The notes below the pieces were generated by a model. The model was not told the origin of the DNA and did no database searches. It saw only the letters and a list, made by a program, of their open reading frames with translations. Below are positions 57,240 through 64,000 of a DNA stretch of 64,000 bases, one piece after another (positions within the stretch are counted from its first letter, which is position 1; every line of letters begins with the position of its first letter). The stretch is taken from assembly GCA_014058105.1 (NCBI GenBank), contig JACGCM010002890.1:2542001-2606000 (forward strand), in the 5' to 3' direction. This DNA comes from Kingdonia uniflora. Taxonomy: Eukaryota > Streptophyta > Magnoliopsida > Ranunculales > Circaeasteraceae. The position numbers and the translations under genes were made by a program.

Positions 57240-58680
57240 TTCGTCGCTATCTATAACTACTATGCTGATACAATTTATTTGCTTATCATATGGGTTTATA
57301 AGTTGTATGCAATTTATTTTTAATTTGTATTTTAAAAAGGATTGCAATCAAAATATAGTTTTCTAAAGTTTGATATGATTGAAGAAAATAAAAATGAGTA
57401 TAACATACCATTTGGTAATAATAATAAAAAGATTAAAAATTACAAACATTGGTTTCAAATACTTCTTCATTTAATTCTTATAGGATTTCCACCATGGCCA
57501 CAATACGTCCATTAAGCAGACAATGATATTCTTTGAAGTTGACATTTGTGGATGCTTCTAATTTCTCTTGGAAGAAATGAAATTTCAAATAATATCAAAA
57601 AGTAAATTATAGATTTGTAGCATTTTTTATATATTCTAAATTTCAAAAATAACGTTGCTCTTGAATAATTGAAGAATTTTGCAAATATACCTCATCGATG
57701 TGAGTCTATCTCCATTTTCTTCTTTCTCATTTTTACTTTTCTTTAGCGAAGTTGTTGTTTGTTGGCTCCTTATAACATGAAATTATTTCATTTTTTATGT
57801 ATGAAACCAAAATACGAGGATAGATAACATGAAATATCTATGTTGAAAATGCAAACAAACATTTTCTAAGATAATAACTACGCTAAATATTACATAACTG
57901 ATGTATTATAGATAGTAACAATATATTTCTTTGTAATACTGATAATAAATATTGTCTAAGATAGTAACTAAAGTCATACATCCAACAATTTTACTTGCGA
58001 ATCGACAATTGATCTTTACAATACTGAATCATCCTATATACTCATAGACCTAAGATCAAATAATAGACCTCAAATATTTTTGTTGTACCTTTTTTCGATG
58101 TCGTAGCATTATCTCTCTTTCCTCATATTGAATTTGTTGTACAATACAAAAAATAACTTTTGCCATCTTACGATTCATTTCTCTTTGTTTATGCCATTCT
58201 TCATTTTTAATCTTTTGCACGATGTTTCTTATAACCCTAGCAAAATCACAATAACCAAATGTTACAATATTTCACATATAACATATGATATTCAACTCTA
58301 TATATTGTGATCCATTCAGATGGCATGAATTCCATGTGACATGTCGTCCTTCACGCTTTGGTTCCATTTGTATCTCAAAATATAGATATAATTTTGTTAG
58401 TTAAGAGTTTGAGAATATCATGCTTTAAGTTCAAAATGTTTACCTGTTTATGATATTCTTCCCATGATTGCTCCATACTTTTTGCTGCCCCTCCATCGCC
58501 CGTATTTTTTGAAAAAGATTATGCTATATTAAGAGAATGAAACTTTAGTAAGGTATTTTATTAAACAAATTACATTATAATTATAGAGATATTTTTTTTA
58601 AATTGAACAACATACAATTTTGTATTAGTAATATAAAAATTAATAAACAATTAAATGTTATGGCTTTTAAGTTTTTTTAC
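57240..58680. other. AT-rich, no supported gene
   Basis: No intact frame. Minus-strand traces (KLEASTNVNFKEYHCLLNGR near 57,530; basic KNEEWHKQREMNRKM near 58,180) look like eroded coding sequence; the second may be a Helitron-linked basic region, which I cannot confirm. Confidence 0.4.
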
Positions 58681-61211
58681 CTATAATAGTACATTTGGAT
58701 ATACAACATTCCTTGTTGTATTTGGAGTATTTGGTGGAAAGAGGACACAAATTATCTCTGGTGTTGTACATCTTGATAGTGCTACATACAATTGGCCATG
58801 AATAAATACTTCGGTCCTCAGATCGATACCAACAAACTTTACTGACTGGCTGTGGGATTTGATAATAGTTATTGCCAAGGCTGTATGAATCAGAAATTGT
58901 CTCCGTGTCATTGTAAATGGTAGATTTTATGAACTCGGAGTTAATGATATTCTTGGTATGAAGACCAAAGTTCCTGCTTTTTTACCGGTCAAAATTTTAG
59001 CCTCTAATGTTCCAGGATCACATCTAACCACCACTAATCTAGTCCCATTGCACAAGCCATCCTTTGGGGCAAGATTACACAACAAAATTATTGAACATTC
59101 AACTTTTAACCTTAATTTGAATGGAGGTAGTTCTGAGGGATCAAGTGAGTTCATATCTTGTGGATATCAATTTATAATTGCCCTATCATTTGTATCCCCT
59201 TCAAATAATTTGTCAGCCCTGAGATAAACAATATCTTGTCCTTACATCATTTTATGAGCTTAAAGGTTGATGCTTTTAACATCTTTGTTACGGGCTGATA
59301 GAATCGTACGATCAATCAAGTATGTTGATGAGTTTGCTGTTACTTCACCTAAATGAGGGTAGACAATATTAATGAGCTCTTAGATATTTTGGCATTTGGT
59401 AATCGCAGATGGTAATTCGATTGTTTATGAAGTATTAGATCCAATCTAAATTTTTTTTTGGGCTAGATATTAGATTCAATCAAATTATGTGATGATGTAA
59501 TTTTGTCATCAAAGTTTAATAGCAAACAATGATTATGATATAAAAAGGTTGAGAACCTCTAGTAATGTGTTTATAAATGATACTCTACTTAAGTTGCTGT
59601 TAATAAGTCCCATATTTTATGATAATGATAATACTTGTATGTACCCCCAGATGTGTGATATTTTTAAAGAAGCAGATACAATATCGTCACGTACTCCTTT
59701 CAGTACTACTGGAAGAATCTGATGGAAGTCGCTACCTAAGACAACTATAATTTCTCCAAATGACCTCCTATTATCTAGAATGTCTTGGAGTGATCGATCT
59801 ACCGCTTCTACGTAATATATGAGCTGCATTTGCACTTCATCCCAGATTATAAGTTTTGTTTCTCTGAATTTCTTCGCATGTAAAGATTGCTTGAAAAATT
59901 AGCACATTATGTTGTCTAAGACGTTCTTAAATGTCGAATGAGATATTCAGCCTCCATTCATTAATAATGACGCAATACCTGATGATGCAACAACTACAAT
60001 AATTTTTTCTTCACTACGGCCTGTGGCTTCTATAGAGTTGTATGCAAAAAAAATTCCCGTCCCCGCAGCTCCATTGACGAAGAAGACCGATCATTTATTA
60101 TTTCTGACTTAATCGACCACTGCATTATAAGCTAAATGTTGCCGTTCGTTGAGCTTATCAATATTATTAAAAGATTTTGCTTGTCCTTCTCCAGTTCTCA
60201 ATTTTTCTTGCTCCCATATTAGTCTGTTATTTATTTCTTCACTCCAGTCTTTAGTCGAACTTTCCAAATCCAAATCTGTTAGGCTCCTATCTAACTCCTG
60301 TAGTAATTTCTCTAATAAGTATAACATGTAGTCTGTAACTTGGTGCTCTGTTGGGCCAGGAATTGGATATGTGTTTTGGATTAAATATTTTAGGTAATTG
60401 CATATATGGATTGCAAATCTATTCCACATGCCTTTTGGATTAATTGGATTGCAATTGATAAAAATGATAGCAAACGCCCTCCTCGGCTGATACCCTGTCT
60501 GCATTATAGAAGCCTCTTCAAGACATTGTATCCATTCCCAGTCATCTTTAAGCAACTTGAGGGAAACGCACATAACTTTAAATTTGTTATGTAAAACATC
60601 ACTTACAGTGCGTAACTCTTCAAAAGATTGGGGGCCTTTTACAACTGTTAAAAGCAACCGTAGATATTATTTCTCCCCCAAACTTGGAGCTGCAAAATAT
60701 ACTCTTCCAATCAATTTAGTACCACTTCTTGGAAGCCATATTCATTTATCTGTGTGACATCTATAGAACTCTAGAAATTCTTGAGAAGTTTACTTTCATG
60801 CATCTTCATCTAATGCATAATAGTTGAAGAACCCTTTTAATGTTGATACCTAATTTTTAGCTCTTGCAATTACATTTTTGATTGACTCCCTCTCATCGTA
60901 TACTACGTTATACACCCCAGGTAAATGAAGTGCCAACCTAGTAACTGAGGGAATTTCTTCATGTATCGAATGTTCGAATAAATGCCAAACAGCTTTAGGG
61001 TGACCAATATATCTTGTATCGATGTGTTGTTGAATCTTGTCATCTCCATAAAATACCATATTGGTGCTATCGTGTCCCTTGTATATATACTTGTGTATCT
61101 ACACATACTTTTGCATTGATATGACAATCGAACATTCGTGTTAGAAATGGATTGTGGGGAACCACGTCTCTATTATCAACCTCTTTCCCGTTTGCCAACT
61201 CATGTACTATA
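58681..61211 (-). pseudogene. decayed Helitron Rep/helicase
   Basis: Minus strand, in order: end of the Rep part (NRDVVPHNPFLTRMFDCHIN near 61,150, then YIYKGHD in another frame), IQQHIDTRYIGHPKAVWHLF, LLTVVKGPQSFEELRTV (60,657-60,109 open, 182 codons) and a Walker A region reading GAAGTGIFF. Walker [23 protein letters not shown] (59,835-59,617) and the Pif1-type C-terminus SHGQ-like [13 protein letters not shown] (58,911-58,681) follow. Autonomous Helitrons use such proteins for rolling-circle transposition. The Walker A Lys and Thr are gone and stops are many. Element termini not found. Confidence 0.85.
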
Positions 61212-62588
61212 TGTCACGCCCCAAAATATGTATTCTGAGACTTACCAGAATATGCAGCTCGAGGCTGTAAATAGGTCAGGCATCCCCTAACGGATAAACC
61301 CCAACGATGTAGAAATTAAATGAAATAACATATCTACACCCATACAAACTAGTACGCAGTGGAAATATCAATTGAATTAAATGTCTGACCAACAACTCCT
61401 ATAAGTCTTCCATGAAGATATAACAAAGAGTCTCATATAAATAGAATAAAACAAAACAACTAGAGGGATGTCTCAGCAGCACGCTCCCGGCTACTACTCG
61501 TGTTGCTGAACGACTGCTAATGACCTAGTCCTGAAATGTTATCATGTAAGGCATCAACAAGGAATAGCCAAGCAAATACAACTCTCTAAGAATTTGCAAT
61601 ATGTTACAAGTAAAATATGAGAATAAACTATATAAAATACAAACCATCAATCAATAAGTGTCATATATCTAATAATTACTAACTATAAGGCATTAAGAGT
61701 TATACGAGTTCAATATACAAGAAAATATGATATAAGTGTATAAGATATTGGCGCCAACTATATTTTAAAGAAATATTTTAGGAGTGTAGTGTACACATAT
61801 AGTTTCTTTGAAATTGTGCTCTTTCATCCTCTGTATGAAATAATAATCCAATAACTCTTTGGATATGCCTCTTTTAGGGTTTAATGCCCACGAAGATGCC
61901 TAAGGTTGAACTCTTCAACCTGACCAATATTTTTTAGGGATTAACACTTATAAAAATGCCATAGAATTTTCCAATTCTTGTGACCTGACAAATACTCTTT
62001 CTTGGATTCATACACATAGAAATGTTGACAATTCACTACTAGACCTGACCGATAAGAAACCCCTATCATATACAACCACTTCTAGTCTTCCCTTAGGTGG
62101 GTAATATAAATTATTACGTCTATTGATTTAGACCGTATGGATTATTTTATAAACCACAAAAATACACACACTAACTCTAGTGTGCAACTAACTTATGTAA
62201 AAGGGCAAGTTGACGAGTTGCTCTACTCGACGCTAGGTTTCCAAATTCTAGCTCTTAGCCGTGTAATAGATGAAATAGTTCCCAAAAGAATAGTCTGTAC
62301 TTTTAAGTTTCTAATTAAGGTGAAATAGAAATCTTGTACGAGTTAAGCTCTTAGTATAACTAGGCTTATCATAGCTGATACGTATTAAACATGCAATCAC
62401 CCTAATCTTACTAGTCTCCATGATCAACAAGTTTTACATGGTAAGGGTTTCCTCTTTAATTAAGCTGCTATAATAATAAGAGTAATCTATTTCATCTATA
62501 TGTTTGATTTTAATATATCTGTCCTTAGTTCATAACTACTAGATGGTTAATATATCTACTGCTACTTTGAAATCTGAGTTTAACTTAC
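61212..62588. repeat. unclassified repeat region starting TGTCACGCCCC
   Basis: Sequence identity changes abruptly at 61,212 from Helitron coding to TGTCACGCCCCAAAATATG. From about 61,850 to 62,080 there are three loose copies of a block with TTTAGGGTTTAATGCC, AAGATGCC and CCTGACCAATA. No gene seen. It may be an LTR or other repeat. Confidence 0.4.
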
Positions 62589-63155
62589 TGTATCCGTAAT
62601 AAGCTTATTTTGCATCTCGAACTCATACTTCATCCTCAAACTCATTAACATACATGAAGCACTACTAAAGACATATTCGGGATCCCTAAGTTTGAGTCAT
62701 TACTTTTGACCTCTGCACCAACAGTTCGAGTTAAGCAAATGTACAGTCATCCGTAAATCCGTTATGTAGTAACATGGATCAGAACGTTACACAATCTGGT
62801 CAGAAAATAATTAAGCATATATTTTGTAACATCCATCATTAAAAATCTTAAGGGTCGTCAAACGATCATATTATAAGACTTATAAATAGGACCAGAGAAT
62901 TCTAGATGAAGGACAGAGGAATTCTCACTCTAACACTCCATACACAAATACTTAAAATATTCATTATAATAAACTAATACTCTCAATAAGTTCTATCTCT
63001 CTCTTTCTAAAATTCTCAAGAGAGGTCATGGTTTTTAACCTATTCAAAGGTTTTCTATGCTAAATCATCGTGTTGTCTATTATTTACTGTTTGTGAGCGT
63101 TCTAAACACATCTGGTATAAAGGCTAAGTTCGATTCCTGGAATTAGGATATTACA
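62589..63155 (+). mobile_element. 5' LTR of element D
   Basis: 567 bp, TGTATCCGTAATAAGC to GGATATTACA. It is the same family as the LTR of element A in opposite orientation; the conserved box lies inverted at 63,012-63,064. The downstream primer-like site shows the element continues out of the window. Confidence 0.82.
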
Positions 63156-64000
63156 TTTTGTGCCATTTGTGGGAATCAAAGTTCTTAAAACTTATTGTCT
63201 CAAAAAATAGTTGATGATCTCTACCGCCCAATTCTCATCTTCTCTCTCTCATCCGTCCCCAGCTAGTAGAACACACTGCTTTGTTCCCGACCCCTGCTGT
63301 TCTTTCAGCTTTAACTAGTACTACGGTTGAGGTCTTCTCCATTACAGTAAGCACTTAATCTATCTCAGGGACAACCTCTTTACCTTTACTTTTCCTACAT
63401 TCTCATTCGGATCTGGCATCTCTGCATCTCTTGTTCCATCAAATCCAACTTTACACCATCAATAACTTTACCCCTCAACAAATTGGCACTCTAGTTTCAT
63501 GTCATTTTCATCAGCTCAATTGAGAAAATTTCCAAAGTGACTGAGAAATTCAGATTTATGAGCAAAAGCATTCGAAGATGATGGAGATTAGCAACAAAGA
63601 AGAAATAAGTTTGTTTATAGGTATTTATCGATTTAACTCAGATCCAATAACAATAACGTTCATAGATCCAGTTCGAGTGTTCATCAATTCTAACAAATCG
63701 AGCTCTGTTTCTCACTCGAGCACGAACATAGAGGGTTCGTTCATCTGACTTCAATAGATCTTGGGAGGTCTGGATGAAATTATAACCACCACTTTATCTT
63801 ATGCTAGATCGTGCAAGATCGTATACATCTAACATATTATTCCGATTTTGGTTCATGTTTCTGTTGTTAGAATCATCTTCTCTCTATTTTAATGGTTTAT
63901 CGTCTCTCACATCAAGGTCTTACCTGAGGGATAAACTTCTCATTCGAGTACCACCAACAATAGTAAGAATGGTTATAACGATTCCCTGACTGTAGATAAA
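63156..64000 (+). mobile_element. leader of element D, runs off the window
   Basis: Begins TTTTGTGCCATTTGTGGGAA, comparable to the primer-binding site of elements A and B but with changes. No gag frame is yet recognisable, as expected since gag starts several hundred bases inside the related element A. Confidence 0.55.

Noticed and set aside
1..64000. CRISPR arrays, bacterial operons, rRNA or tRNA genes
   Set aside because: None found; the direct repeats present are retroelement arrays or microsatellites, and the genes are spliced and eukaryotic.

Overview
The window is nuclear DNA of a flowering plant, most likely a eudicot. It has spliced genes with plant-type GT/AG introns, a malate-channel (ALMT) locus, a plant-specific RING E3 ligase, and large nested LTR retrotransposons. 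Only two genes look intact and cellular, both on the minus strand: an ALMT10-like anion channel (six exons, 522 codons; 14.5-16.9 kb) and an MND1-interacting-protein-1/RF298-type RING ligase (two coding exons, 693 codons; 21.9-25.3 kb). A second ALMT copy (12.1-12.6 kb) keeps only exons 1 and 2; the rest is lost at the edge of a retrotransposon.

Almost everything else is mobile DNA. Three related minus-strand Ty3/gypsy elements, probably Tat-like, are present. Element A (about 1.1-12.05 kb) has a 5' LTR, gag, protease, RT and RNase H but no integrase. Element B (27,324-39,897) is complete end to end, with both LTRs and a perfect TCTTT target duplication. It sits inside the 3' LTR of element C (26,950-27,323, resuming at 39,903, with the body running to about 55.5 kb). 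A fourth element, D, enters at the right edge on the plus strand (LTR 62,589-63,155). There are two solo LTRs of the same superfamily (1,963-2,595 and 17,492-18,050), a copia-type solo LTR (19,830-20,089, TSD ATATC), a Mutator-like MITE (25,940-26,591, 9-bp TSD), a LINE 3' fragment, a CACTA-like end, a copia gag fragment, a decayed Helitron helicase and a decayed plant-mobile-domain fragment.

The most interesting feature is an antisense cassette carried by the Ty3 elements between the integrase end and the 3' LTR. In B and C it looks like three separate plus-strand units, each with a TATA-like box where the sequence is preserved: two short reading frames of about 90-117 codons, then a spliced multi-exon gene ending in coiled coil. 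In A and B an intron lies at the same position and phase (after Asn-Pro). In B and C, where this cassette converges on pol, the DNA is a tandem array (three units of about 195 bp in B; four units of 56-63 bp in C). None of the three pol regions can be functional: integrase is absent in A, has lost Asp and Glu in B, and is deleted across its core in C.
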